Source: Streptomyces alfalfae (GTDB lineage: Bacteria; Actinomycetota; Actinomycetes; Streptomycetales; Streptomycetaceae). From it: a stretch of DNA of 64,000 bases. Numbering within the stretch: the stretch's first letter is position 1; each line of letters starts with the position of its first letter. The translations under genes and the position numbers were made by a program. Location: positions 124,001 to 188,000 of the forward strand of contig NZ_QEXM01000037.1 of NCBI RefSeq assembly GCF_004127445.1, read 5' to 3'. This document shows, in pieces, positions 1-8,922 of this stretch. The notes under the pieces are model-generated. The model was not told where the DNA came from and searched no databases. It saw only the letters and a list, made by a program, of their open reading frames with translations.

Positions 1-1605
1 GACAGCACGGCGCTCGCCGTGCGCGACGGCCGGATTCTCGCCCTCGGCGACGACGCCCGCGGCCTCGCCCCGACCGCCGACGAGGTCGTCGACATCGGCG
101 ACGGGCTCCTGATGGCCGCCTTCGGCGACGGCCACGCTCACCCGCTCTTCGGCGGTCTGGAGAGCTTCGGCCCGCAGGTCAAGCAGCTCGACTCGGTGGC
201 CGCGATCGTCGCCGAGGTCCGGCGGTGGGCCGATGAGCACCCCGGGGCCGAGTGGATCGTCGGCGCCTCCTACGACCCGGCGCTCGCGCCCGGCGGCGAG
301 TTCGACGCCCGCTGGCTGGACGCCGCCGTCCCCGACCGCCCGGTCGTCCTGCGCGCCCACGACTACCACACGGTGTGGTGCAACACCGAGGCGCTGCGCA
401 GAGCGGGCGTGACGCGGTCCACCCCGGAACCGCGGCTCGGCACCGTCGTGCGCCGCCCCGACGGCACCCCGCTCGGCACACTGCGCGAATGGCACGCCTG
501 CGACCTCGTGCTCGACCAGGTGCCCGCACGCGCGGTGGACGAACTCGTCGAAGCCGTGCGCAGGGCCGGGCACGCGTACGCGCGCGCGGGCGTCACCTGG
601 GTCCAGGACGCCTGGGTCGAGCCGGAGATGGCCGACGCCTATCTGTCGGCCGTCCGCGCCGGCGCGCTGACCGTCCGCGTCGACCTCGCCCAGCGCGCCG
701 ACCCCGACCGCTGGCCCCACCAGCTCGGCCCGTTCGCCGACACCCGGGCGCGCGTGGCCGCCGAGGGCGGCGAGCTGCTGACCGCACGGACGGTGAAGTT
801 CTTCAGCGACGGCGTCGTCGAGGGCGGCACGGCCGCGATGCTCGCCCCCTACGTCGACGCGCCGCACAGCTGCGGCATGCCCGTCTGGGAACCGGGCGCA
901 CTCGCCGAAGCCGTGTGCGCCTTCGACGCGGCGGGCTTCAAGACGCACATCCACGCGATCGGCGACGCCGGCGTGCGCGCCTCGCTCGACGCGATCGAGG
1001 CCGCGCTGCGCGCCAACCCGCCCTGGGACCGACGCCCGGTGATCACGCACGTGCAGGTGGTGGACCCCGCCGACCTGCCCCGGTTCGCCGCGCTCGGCGT
1101 CATCGCCAACTTCGAACCGCTCTGGGCCCAGCCCGACCCGGTCCAGACCGAACTGTCCATCCCGCGCATCGGCGCGCACCGGGCGGAGCTGCAGTACCCC
1201 ATGGGGGAGCTGGCACGGGACGGCGTGCGCCTCTCCTTCGGCAGCGACTGGCCCGTCAGCTCGCACCTCCCGCTGGAGGGCGTCCAAGTCGCCGTCACCC
1301 GGCGCACGTTCGCGGGGGAGCCGCGCGGAGGCTGGATTCCCCGGCAGCGGCTCACCGTCGAGGAGGCGCTGACGGCGGCCACCACGGGCGTCGCCCATCA
1401 GGCGGGCGCCGACGAGCGGCTGTCCCTCGCCCCGGACGCCCCCGCCGACCTGGTCCTGCTCTCCGCCGATCCGCGCGCGGGCGATCCGATGGAGATCCGC
1501 CACGCGCGCGTGCTCGGCACCTGGCTGGGCGGCCGTGCCACCCACCGGGCGCGGGCGGGCACGTCTGCGGAGGGACGGTCCGCGGACCCTACGTACGCGT
1601 CGTGA
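1..1605 (+). CDS. Amidohydrolase, YtcJ-like (5' end outside window)
   Basis: Metal-dependent amidohydrolase of the amidohydrolase-3/YtcJ type, which hydrolyses C-N bonds of exo-enzyme-type substrates; the substrate cannot be told from sequence. The HxH metal motif is in GHAHPLFGG. An internal Lys/Asp segment (VKFFSDGV), a second His motif (HIHAIGDAG) and the late Asp motif (SFGSDWPVS) follow in the family order. Reading is open to the first base, and the first visible GTG (19) falls inside the N-terminal beta-sandwich strand (RDGRILALGD), so the true start lies upstream of the window. Its 3' end overlaps the convergent phosphopantetheinyl transferase gene by 17 bases. Confidence 0.9.
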   Translation, partial: DSTALAVRDGRILALGDDARGLAPTADEVVDIGDGLLMAAFGDGHAHPLFGGLESFGPQVKQLDSVAAIVAEVRRWADEHPGAEWIVGASYDPALAPGGEFDARWLDAAVPDRPVVLRAHDYHTVWCNTEALRRAGVTRSTPEPRLGTVVRRPDGTPLGTLREWHACDLVLDQVPARAVDELVEAVRRAGHAYARAGVTWVQDAWVEPEMADAYLSAVRAGALTVRVDLAQRADPDRWPHQLGPFADTRARVAAEGGELLTARTVKFFSDGVVEGGTAAMLAPYVDAPHSCGMPVWEPGALAEAVCAFDAAGFKTHIHAIGDAGVRASLDAIEAALRANPPWDRRPVITHVQVVDPADLPRFAALGVIANFEPLWAQPDPVQTELSIPRIGAHRAELQYPMGELARDGVRLSFGSDWPVSSHLPLEGVQVAVTRRTFAGEPRGGWIPRQRLTVEEALTAATTGVAHQAGADERLSLAPDAPADLVLLSADPRAGDPMEIRHARVLGTWLGGRATHRARAGTSAEGRSADPTYAS

Positions 1606-2308
1606 CCGGCAGGACGATCGCCGTGGCCGCGATGCCGTCGCGCACGACCCACCGGCCGGAGAACACCTTCACCTCGACGCCCTCCACCACCGGGCCCTCG
1701 ACGAGCAGCCGCGCGGTGAACGTCCCGTCGGCCGCGAGGTCCACCCGCGCCTCCTCGAAGCCGAGCCAGCGGCCGGTGAGGGGGAACCACGTCTTGTAGA
1801 CGGACTCCTTGGCGCTGAACAGCAGCCGGTCCCACGGCGTGGCCGGCTGCCGGGCGCCGAGCGCCGCGAGCGCGGCACGCTCCGTCTCGTCGGCGACCAG
1901 GTCCAGGACCCCGGGGTCGCGCAGCGGCTCGCCGGGCTCCGCGTCGACGCCGAGCGAGACGACCTGGTCGGCGCGGGCCACGACCGCCGCGCGGTACCCG
2001 GCGCAGTGGGTCATGCTGCCGACGACGCCGGCAGGCCAGCGCGGCGCGCCCCGCTGCCCCGGCAGGATCGGCGCGGGCGGCACCCCGATGCGGGACAAAG
2101 CGGCCCTGGCGCAGTGCCGGACGGTGGTGAATTCGTTGCGCCGCTTGGCCACGGCGTTCGCCACCACCGCCTCCTCCTCGGGGAAGAGGACGGCGTCGGC
2201 GGGGTCGTCATGGGTCTCTTCGACGGTGACGGGCACGGAGGCGAGCAGGGAAGCCAGGGGCCCGGCGGACTCAGGGACCCGGCGCACGGATATCGAGGGT
2301 GACGTCAC
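1589..2308 (-). CDS. 4'-phosphopantetheinyl transferase, Sfp/EntD type
   Basis: Transfers the phosphopantetheine arm of CoA to carrier-protein domains of polyketide, peptide or fatty-acid synthases. The 239-residue length fits the family. Diagnostic motifs are GVDAEP (about 120-125, Mg-binding Asp/Glu) and WDRLLFSAKES (about 159-169, the WxxKES motif with its Lys/Glu). The GTG start at 2308 gives MTSPSI; no upstream start is better. It stands alone, so it is probably a genome-wide activator rather than part of a local biosynthetic cluster (inference). It is convergent with the amidohydrolase. Confidence 0.9.
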   Translation of the reverse strand: MTSPSISVRRVPESAGPLASLLASVPVTVEETHDDPADAVLFPEEEAVVANAVAKRRNEFTTVRHCARAALSRIGVPPAPILPGQRGAPRWPAGVVGSMTHCAGYRAAVVARADQVVSLGVDAEPGEPLRDPGVLDLVADETERAALAALGARQPATPWDRLLFSAKESVYKTWFPLTGRWLGFEEARVDLAADGTFTARLLVEGPVVEGVEVKVFSGRWVVRDGIAATAIVLPVTTRT

Positions 2309-2418
2309 GAGAGATCACCGTACCGGGCGGGCGGCACGCGCGCGTAGCAGATACCCGTACTCCGGAGCCCCGGCCGCCGGGGTTCGGGAGGGGAGGGTGA
2401 AGCGCATACGCTGGCGTG

Positions 2419-3045
2419 ATGCAGGACGAGTACCGCACAGTGGCCCGTGAGGGCGTGCACGAGACCGAGATCAACCGCTCGCGCTTCCTGTGCGCCCTGG
2501 CGCCCGCGGCCACCGAGCGGGAGGCGCAGGACTTCGTGGCCCGCGTCCGCAAGGAGCACCCGACGGCCTCGCACAACTGCTTCGCGTACGTGATCGGGGC
2601 CGACGCGGCGGTGCAGAAGGCGAGCGACGACGGCGAGCCCGGCGGCACCGCGGGTGTGCCGATGCTCCAGATGCTGACGCGCCGCGACATGCGGTACGTC
2701 GTGGCGGTCGTGACCCGCTATTACGGCGGCGTCAAGCTCGGCGCGGGCGGCCTCATCCGTGCCTACGGGGGCGCGGTCGGCGAGGCGCTCGACGCCCTCG
2801 GCACCGTCACCCGCCGCCGTTTCCGCCTCGCCACGGTCACCGTCGACCACCAGCGCGCGGGCCGGGTGCAGAACGATCTGCGCACGGCGGGACGTGAGGT
2901 GCGCGACGTCCGCTACGGCGACGCGGTCACGATCGAGATCGGCCTGCCCGACGCCGACGTGGACGCCTTCCGCGGCTGGCTCGCCGATGTCACCGCGGGC
3001 GCCGCGGAGTTCGAACTCGGCGGAGAGGCGTACGGAGACGCCTGA
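2419..3045 (+). CDS. YigZ/IMPACT family protein
   Basis: About 208 residues. The N-terminal IMPACT domain carries the hallmark KASDDGEPGGTAG and the RYYGGVKLGAGGL segment; a C-terminal ferredoxin-like DUF1949 region follows. The cellular role of YigZ proteins is not settled; the eukaryotic homologue IMPACT modulates Gcn2-type translational control. GTG and ATG sit in tandem at 2416/2419; I prefer ATG. No Shine-Dalgarno sequence is visible, but TACGCT ends 6 bases before the ATG, so transcription may begin at or next to the start codon. Confidence 0.85.
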   Translation: MQDEYRTVAREGVHETEINRSRFLCALAPAATEREAQDFVARVRKEHPTASHNCFAYVIGADAAVQKASDDGEPGGTAGVPMLQMLTRRDMRYVVAVVTRYYGGVKLGAGGLIRAYGGAVGEALDALGTVTRRRFRLATVTVDHQRAGRVQNDLRTAGREVRDVRYGDAVTIEIGLPDADVDAFRGWLADVTAGAAEFELGGEAYGDA

Positions 3046-3139
3046 CGCGCGGTGCCCCCGGGGAAGCGGGGGCCCGGTCGAGAGCGGATACGGCGGTAGC
3101 CGCCCGTGATGTCCGACCCGCCCGTTAGTCTCGGGGATC

Positions 3140-4303
3140 ATGAGGCTGCTGCACACGTCCGACTGGCACCTGGGCCGCTCGTTCCACCGCGTGAACATGC
3201 TGGACGCCCAGGCCGCCTTCATCGGCCACCTGGTGTCGACCGTCCGCGAGCGCGGCGTCGACGCCGTCGTGGTGGCCGGCGACGTGTACGACAGGGCGGT
3301 GCCGCCCCTCGCCGCGGTCGAGCTGTTCGACGACGCGCTGCACCGGCTCGCCGACCTCGGGGCGCCCACGGTGATGATCTCCGGGAACCACGACTCGGCG
3401 CGGCGCCTCGGTGTCGGCGCCGGGCTCATCGACCGCGCGGGCATCCATCTGCGCACCGACCCCGCCGCCTGCGACCGGCCCGTGATCCTCGCCGACGCCC
3501 ACGGGGACGTGGCCTTCTACGGCCTGCCCTATCTCGAACCGGCCCTGGTCAAGGACGAGTTCGGCGTGGCGAAGGCCGGTCACGAGGCGGTCATCGGCGC
3601 CGCCATGGACCGCGTCCGCGCCGATCTCGCCACCCGCGCGCCCGGCACCCGCTCCGTCGTCCTCGCCCACGCCTTCGTCAGCGGCGGCACGATCAGCGAC
3701 AGCGAGCGGGACATCACGGTCGGCGGGGTCGCGGCGGTGCCCTCGGAGGTCTTCGACGGCGTGGACTACGTGGCCCTCGGCCACCTCCACGGCAGCCAGA
3801 CGCTCGGCACGCGCGTGCGCTACTCCGGCTCCCCGCTGCCGTACTCCTTCTCCGAGGCCGACCACCGCAAGACCATGTGGCTCGTCGACATCGGCCCCGA
3901 AGGGGAGATCGAGGCCGAGCGCGTCGACTGCCCGGTGCCGCGCGCGCTGGCCCGCATCAGGGGCACCCTGGACGAGCTCCTGGAGGACCCGGCGCTCGAC
4001 CGGCACGAGACGGCGTGGGTCGAGGCCACCCTCACCGACGCTCTCCGGCCCGACGACCCCATGGCCAGGCTCTGCGCGCGCTTCCCGCACACGCTCAGCC
4101 TCGTCTTCGACCCCGACCGGGCACCCGACGACCCGGACGTCTCCTACGCCCAGCGCCTGAAGGGCCGCAGCGACGAGCAGATCGCCGACGACTTCGTCGT
4201 CCACGTGCGCGGGGCGGGCCCCGACGAGGCCGAGCGGGACGTGCTGCGCTCGGCCTTCGACGCGGTCCGCACTCAGGACACGCTGCGCGAGGTCGCCCGA
4301 TGA
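3140..4303 (+). CDS. sbcD: Exonuclease SbcCD, nuclease subunit D
   Basis: Mre11-like Mn-dependent phosphoesterase that, with SbcC, cleaves DNA hairpins and protein-blocked ends. It has 387 residues. Metallophosphatase motifs appear in order: SDWHLG (near residue 7), GDVYDR, SGNHDS, AHAFVSGG and LGHLHG. The stop overlaps the sbcC start (ATGA), indicating translational coupling. TAGTCT lies 8 bases upstream of the ATG and there is no clear Shine-Dalgarno sequence, so the message may be nearly leaderless. Confidence 0.95.
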   Translation: MRLLHTSDWHLGRSFHRVNMLDAQAAFIGHLVSTVRERGVDAVVVAGDVYDRAVPPLAAVELFDDALHRLADLGAPTVMISGNHDSARRLGVGAGLIDRAGIHLRTDPAACDRPVILADAHGDVAFYGLPYLEPALVKDEFGVAKAGHEAVIGAAMDRVRADLATRAPGTRSVVLAHAFVSGGTISDSERDITVGGVAAVPSEVFDGVDYVALGHLHGSQTLGTRVRYSGSPLPYSFSEADHRKTMWLVDIGPEGEIEAERVDCPVPRALARIRGTLDELLEDPALDRHETAWVEATLTDALRPDDPMARLCARFPHTLSLVFDPDRAPDDPDVSYAQRLKGRSDEQIADDFVVHVRGAGPDEAERDVLRSAFDAVRTQDTLREVAR

Positions 4304-7300
4304 GACTCCACCGGCTCCGCCTCACCGCCTTCGGGCCCTTCGGCGACCCGCAGGACATCGACTTCGACGACCTCTCCGCCGCCGGGCTCTTCCTGCTGCA
4401 CGGCCCGACGGGGGCGGGCAAGACCTCCGTCCTCGACGCCGTCTGCTTCGCGCTGTACGGATCGGTGCCGGGCGAGCGGCAGGGCGGCAAGCAGGGCATG
4501 ACCCTGCGCAGCGACCACGCACGCTCGGGCGCGCGCACCGAGGTCCGCCTGGAACTGACCGTCGCGGGGCGCCGCCTGGAGATCACCCGGCAGCCGCCCT
4601 GGGAGCGCCCCAAGAAGCGCGGGACGGGCACGACCACGGAGAAGGCGCAGAGCTGGCTGCGCGAGTACGAGAGCGGGCCGGGACCCGGCGCGGACGGAGC
4701 CTGGAAGGACCTCAGCCGCTCCCACCAGGAGATCGGTGAGGAGATCACCCAGCTGCTCGGCATGAGCAAGGAGCAGTTCTGCCAGGTCGTGCTCCTGCCC
4801 CAGGGCGACTTCGCGCGCTTCCTGCGGGCGGACGCGGAGGCCCGCGGCAAACTCCTCGGACGGCTCTTCGACACCCACCGCTTCGCCGCCGTCGAGCAGC
4901 GCCTCGCCGAGCAGCGGCGCGCCACGGAAGCCGAGGTCAAGGCGGGCGACGCGGCCCTCATGGCGGACGCGCACCGCATGCAGCAGGCCGCCGCGGACGA
5001 CGGCGGGGGCACCGGGCCGCCGCTGCCGGACCTCGCGCCCGGCGACCCCGGCCTCGCGGCGGAGGTCCTCGCCTGGGCGGCCGTCGCCCGCGCGGACGCC
5101 CGGGAGCGCCTCACCATCGCGCGGTGCGCGCTCACGGCCGCGGAGTCCGCGCAGGCCGCGGCCGACCGCCGGTTCGCCGAGGCGCGCGACCTCGACCGGC
5201 TCCAGGGCCGGTTCGCCGAGGCTCGGGAGCGCGCGGCACGGCTGCACGCGCGCGAGGACGAGCTGCGCGAGTGGGAGCGGCGCCTGGAGCGCGCCCGCAA
5301 GGCCGAGACGGTCGCGCCCGCGCTCGACCTGCGCGACGCGGCCGAGGCGGAGCACCGCGCTGCCGCGCGCGAGGAGTCACGCACGCGTGCCCTGCTGCCC
5401 GGGACGTTCGCGGCTTCCGGGGCGGCCGGGCTCGCCGCCGCCGCGCGCAAGGCCGCCGAGGAGCTGGGCGGCCTCGCGTCCGCCCGCCGCGCCGAGCGAC
5501 GGCTCGCCGGCATCGCGGAGGAGCGCGCGTCCCTCGACCGCCAGGAACGCGCCGACGACGAGCTGTTGCAGGACGCGACGGCGTGGCTCGACGGCTGGGA
5601 GACCACCCGCACCGCCCTCCAGGAACGCATGGCCACCTCCCAGGAGGCCGTGACCCACGCCGAGCGTCTCGCCGGGCGCCTGGAACCCGCCCAGGCCCGG
5701 CTCGACGCGGCCCGGCGCCGCGACCGGCTCACCCGGGACGCGACGGCCGCGCGGGAGCGCGCCCTCGCCGCCCGCGAGCACGCCACCGCCACCCACGAGC
5801 GCTGGCTCGACCTCAAGGAGCAGCGCCTCAACGGCATCGCGGCGGAGCTGGCCGCGCACCTGATGGACGGCGCACCCTGCGCGGTCTGCGGGGCGACGGA
5901 GCACCCCGCCCCCGCGCGCAAGGGCGCCGGGCACGTGGACCGCGGCGCCGAGGAGGCGGCCCTGGCCGCCCACCGGGCCGCCGAGGAGTCCCGCACCGCC
6001 GCTGAGCGCGCCCTGGGTGACGTACGAGAGGCGCTCGCCGCCCAGGCCGCCGCCGCGCGCGGCGGGCAGGGGGGCGAGGCCGACGCGGACGAGGACCCCG
6101 CGGCGGATGAACTGGCCGCCGCCGTCGACGCGTTGCGCCGCGCCCACACCGAGGCCAGGGACCAGGCCTCCGGGCTGCACGCGGCACGGGAAGCACTCGC
6201 GCGGGCCGAGCGCGAGTACGAGCGCAGGCTCGCCGGTCAGCAGGAGGCCGCGCGGAGGGCCGCCTCGCGGACCACCCTGCGGGACGCCCTCGACCGCGAG
6301 CAGGAGGGCCTGGAGCGGGAGTTGACCCGCGCGCGCGGGACGGCCGGCAGCGTCGCCGACCGCGCCGCGCAACTGGAGCGGCAAGCCGCGCTGCTCACCG
6401 AGGCCGCCGAAGCCGCGCGCGCGGCCGACGACACCGCCGAGCGTCTGAAGGACGCGGACGCGCGGCTGTCCGACGCGGCCTTCCGCGCCGGTTTCGACAC
6501 GCCCGCCGCCGCTGCCGCCGCCCTGCTCGACGACGTGCGGTACCGCGAGGTCCAGCACCGCATCGACGCCTGGCGGAACGAGGAGGCCGCGGTGCGCTCC
6601 GTCCTCGCCGAGCCGGAGACCGTGGCCGCCGCCGAGCGGCCCGCCGTGGACCTGGCGGCCGCGCGGGCGGCTGCCGAGGACGCGGGACGACGCCTGCGGG
6701 CCGCGGGGTCCGCGTGCGACGCGGCGGCGCGGCGCTGCGCCGAGCTGGACCGGCTCTCCGCCCGCACGGCCGCGGCGAGCCGCGAACTGGCGCCGCTGCG
6801 CGCCGCGTACGACCGGGTGGCGCGGCTCGCGGGCCTCACGGCGGGCACATCGGCGGAGAACGAACGCAGGATGCGCCTGGAGTCGTACGTGCTCGCCGCC
6901 CGGCTCGAACAGGTCGCGGCGGCGGCCACGGTGCGGCTGCGGCGGATGTCCTCGGGGCGCTACACCCTCGTGCACTCCGACGACCGCACGGGGCGCGGCC
7001 GTTCGGGCCTCGGGCTGCACGTGGTCGACGCGTGGACGGGCCGCGAGCGCGACACGGCGACGCTCTCGGGCGGTGAGACGTTCTTCGCCTCGCTGGCGCT
7101 CGCGCTCGGCCTCGCCGACGTGGTCACGGACGAGGCGGGCGGCGTACGGCTCGACACGCTCTTCATCGACGAGGGCTTCGGGAGCCTCGACGACCAGACC
7201 CTGGACGAGGTCCTGGACGTCCTGGACTCCCTGCGCGAGCGGGACCGCAGCGTGGGCATCGTCAGCCATGTCGCCGACCTGCGGCGGCGGGTTCACGCGC

Positions 7301-7359
7301 AGTTGGAGGTCGTGAAGGGCCGCGCCGGTTCGTCCGTGCGGCAGCGGGGCGGGGGCTGA
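4300..7359 (+). CDS. sbcC: Exonuclease SbcCD, ATPase subunit C
   Basis: Rad50-like SMC-family ATPase, 1019 residues. Walker A is GPTGAGKT at 35-42. Long Ala/Arg/Glu-rich coiled coils flank a zinc-hook CAVC at about 527-530. The ABC signature LSGGE is near 922-926 and Walker B LFIDEGFGSLDD near 954. The ATG at 4300 overlaps the sbcD stop by four bases. The reading frame is open far upstream of this ATG, but those codons lie inside sbcD in another frame. With SbcD it forms the hairpin and double-strand-end nuclease. Confidence 0.95.
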   Translation: MRLHRLRLTAFGPFGDPQDIDFDDLSAAGLFLLHGPTGAGKTSVLDAVCFALYGSVPGERQGGKQGMTLRSDHARSGARTEVRLELTVAGRRLEITRQPPWERPKKRGTGTTTEKAQSWLREYESGPGPGADGAWKDLSRSHQEIGEEITQLLGMSKEQFCQVVLLPQGDFARFLRADAEARGKLLGRLFDTHRFAAVEQRLAEQRRATEAEVKAGDAALMADAHRMQQAAADDGGGTGPPLPDLAPGDPGLAAEVLAWAAVARADARERLTIARCALTAAESAQAAADRRFAEARDLDRLQGRFAEARERAARLHAREDELREWERRLERARKAETVAPALDLRDAAEAEHRAAAREESRTRALLPGTFAASGAAGLAAAARKAAEELGGLASARRAERRLAGIAEERASLDRQERADDELLQDATAWLDGWETTRTALQERMATSQEAVTHAERLAGRLEPAQARLDAARRRDRLTRDATAARERALAAREHATATHERWLDLKEQRLNGIAAELAAHLMDGAPCAVCGATEHPAPARKGAGHVDRGAEEAALAAHRAAEESRTAAERALGDVREALAAQAAAARGGQGGEADADEDPAADELAAAVDALRRAHTEARDQASGLHAAREALARAEREYERRLAGQQEAARRAASRTTLRDALDREQEGLERELTRARGTAGSVADRAAQLERQAALLTEAAEAARAADDTAERLKDADARLSDAAFRAGFDTPAAAAAALLDDVRYREVQHRIDAWRNEEAAVRSVLAEPETVAAAERPAVDLAAARAAAEDAGRRLRAAGSACDAAARRCAELDRLSARTAAASRELAPLRAAYDRVARLAGLTAGTSAENERRMRLESYVLAARLEQVAAAATVRLRRMSSGRYTLVHSDDRTGRGRSGLGLHVVDAWTGRERDTATLSGGETFFASLALALGLADVVTDEAGGVRLDTLFIDEGFGSLDDQTLDEVLDVLDSLRERDRSVGIVSHVADLRRRVHAQLEVVKGRAGSSVRQRGGG

Positions 7360-7554
7360 GGGGGAGCGGGCTCAGCGGCCCAGGGGGCGCCTCGGCAGGG
7401 GAGAGGAGTAGACGACGCTCGTCGTCACGGAGCCGAGGGCGCCGATCCGGCCACGAACACGCAGGTCAGCGCGGGGTCTTTCGGTGCGGCGTCGCCGGCG
7501 GCGGCCGCCGCCCACTTCGGCGCGAGCCTGGCCTTCCATGCCGATGTCTCCGAT

Positions 7555-7923
7555 GTGGCGTCCGCGCTCGCCGTCGACGGCGACCCGGGCTTCGTCGTGA
7601 TCGACACCCGCTCGACGGCGTCCTGGGACCAGGGCCGCGTACCGGGCGCGATCCACCTGCCCACCGCGCTCATCCCCGAGCAGGCGACGGAACTCCTCGA
7701 CCCGTCGACGCCGGTGGTCACCTACTGCTGGGGCCCCGGCTGCAACGGCGCGACCCGCGCCGCCCTCGCCCTCGCCCAGCGCGGCTTCCGGGTCAAGGAG
7801 ATGCTGGGCGGCTTCGAGTACTGGGTGCGGGAAGGCTTCGCCTTCGAGACCTGGCGGGGCAGGGAGCGACGCCCCGCCGACCCGTTCACGGCCCCGGTCG
7901 ACGCGGCGGACTGCGGCTGCTGA
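7555..7923 (+). CDS. Rhodanese-like domain protein, 5' end disrupted
   Basis: Single rhodanese domain with the CA-type loop C-W-G-P-G-C (in TYCWGPGCNGATRA) and RSTASWDQGRVPGAIHLPTA; probably a sulfurtransferase or redox protein. The stop is preceded by a CGC tail. The only canonical in-frame start is GTG 7555, yet the same frame reads as good protein back to about 7441 (AAAAAHFGASLAFHADVSD), which matches the family N-terminus. A strong purine-rich Shine-Dalgarno sequence at 7401-7408 precedes codons for TTLVVTEP in a different frame. The gene therefore probably starts near 7411 and has one or two indels near its 5' end. Confidence 0.75.
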   Translation: MASALAVDGDPGFVVIDTRSTASWDQGRVPGAIHLPTALIPEQATELLDPSTPVVTYCWGPGCNGATRAALALAQRGFRVKEMLGGFEYWVREGFAFETWRGRERRPADPFTAPVDAADCGC

Positions 7924-8057
7924 CGGCCGCCGACTCCGCCGAGGTCCGCCGCCGGGGAGCGACCCCCGCGGCGCGTCCCCGAACCGTCGGCCAGCCCCTC
8001 GCTCCCCGTCCCGAAATGGCGTGCGCGACGCCGTCCCGGCACCCCATCATGGGCCGC

Positions 8058-8903
8058 ATGCCACAGCTGCCACCTCCCACCCCCGCCCAGCTCCGCCGCG
8101 ACCCGCTCCCCCTGCGGGGGAGGACCGCGCTCGTCACCGGGGCCAGCCGGCGCGGCGGCATCGGGTATGCCGTGGCCCGGCGGCTCGTCGCGTACGGGGC
8201 CGGGGTCTATCTGCACCACCATGTGCCGCACGACGCCGCGATGCCCTGGGGCGCCGACCGGATCGAGGACGTCGTCGACGGAGTGCGTGCCGCGGCCGGT
8301 GATCCGGACGCCGCGGTCTGCGCGGGGCCCGGAGACCTCTCCGAACCCCACGTCCCCGCCGCGCTGATCGACACCGCCGCCCGGGCGCTCGGCGGGCGGA
8401 TCGACGTCCTGGTCGCCAACCACGCCCTGAGCGGCAGCGACGGGACGCTCGACGCGATCGACGCGGCCGTGCTCGACGCGCACTGGGCGGTCGACACGCG
8501 GTCGGTGATCCTGCTCGTCCAGGCGTACGCCCGGCTGCGGGCCGAGCTGCCGCCCCGGTCGCCCGGAGGCCGCGTCGTCATGATGACGTCCGGGCAGGAC
8601 ACCGCGGGCGGCATGCCGGACGAGATCGCCTACGCCCTCCAGAAGGGCGCCCTCGCCTCGGCCACCCGCTCGCTCGCGACCACCTTCGCCGACCTCGCCG
8701 TCACCGTGAACACCGTCAACCCCGGCCCCGTCGACACCGGCTACCTCACGGGCGACGCCTACGCCCAGGTCGAGGCCATGTCCCCGGCGGGCCGCTGGGG
8801 GATGCCCGACGACCCGGCCCGGCTCATCGCCTGGCTCGCCACCGACGAGGCCGAGTGGATCACCGGCCAGGTCATCGACTCCGAGGGCGGCTTCCGGCAC
8901 TGA
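8058..8903 (+). CDS. Short-chain dehydrogenase/reductase
   Basis: Classical SDR oxidoreductase of about 281 residues using NAD(P)H; substrate unknown. The cofactor motif is TGASRRGGIG (27-36), an NH-type active-site support is in VLVANHAL, catalytic Ser is near 178 (MMTSG) and YALQK gives Tyr/Lys at 192/196. PGPVDTGYL is the usual substrate-loop segment. I chose ATG 8058; in-frame ATG 8049 (GRM before it) is a near alternative, and an earlier start at 8016 seems unlikely. It resembles 3-ketoacyl-ACP reductase-like SDRs annotated widely in Streptomyces. Confidence 0.85.
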   Translation: MPQLPPPTPAQLRRDPLPLRGRTALVTGASRRGGIGYAVARRLVAYGAGVYLHHHVPHDAAMPWGADRIEDVVDGVRAAAGDPDAAVCAGPGDLSEPHVPAALIDTAARALGGRIDVLVANHALSGSDGTLDAIDAAVLDAHWAVDTRSVILLVQAYARLRAELPPRSPGGRVVMMTSGQDTAGGMPDEIAYALQKGALASATRSLATTFADLAVTVNTVNPGPVDTGYLTGDAYAQVEAMSPAGRWGMPDDPARLIAWLATDEAEWITGQVIDSEGGFRH

Positions 8904-8922
8904 ACGGGAGCCGCCGGCGCAC

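Noticed and set aside
3106..4299. Upstream extension of the sbcC frame
   Set aside because: It is the shadow of sbcD in another frame; sbcC starts at 4300.
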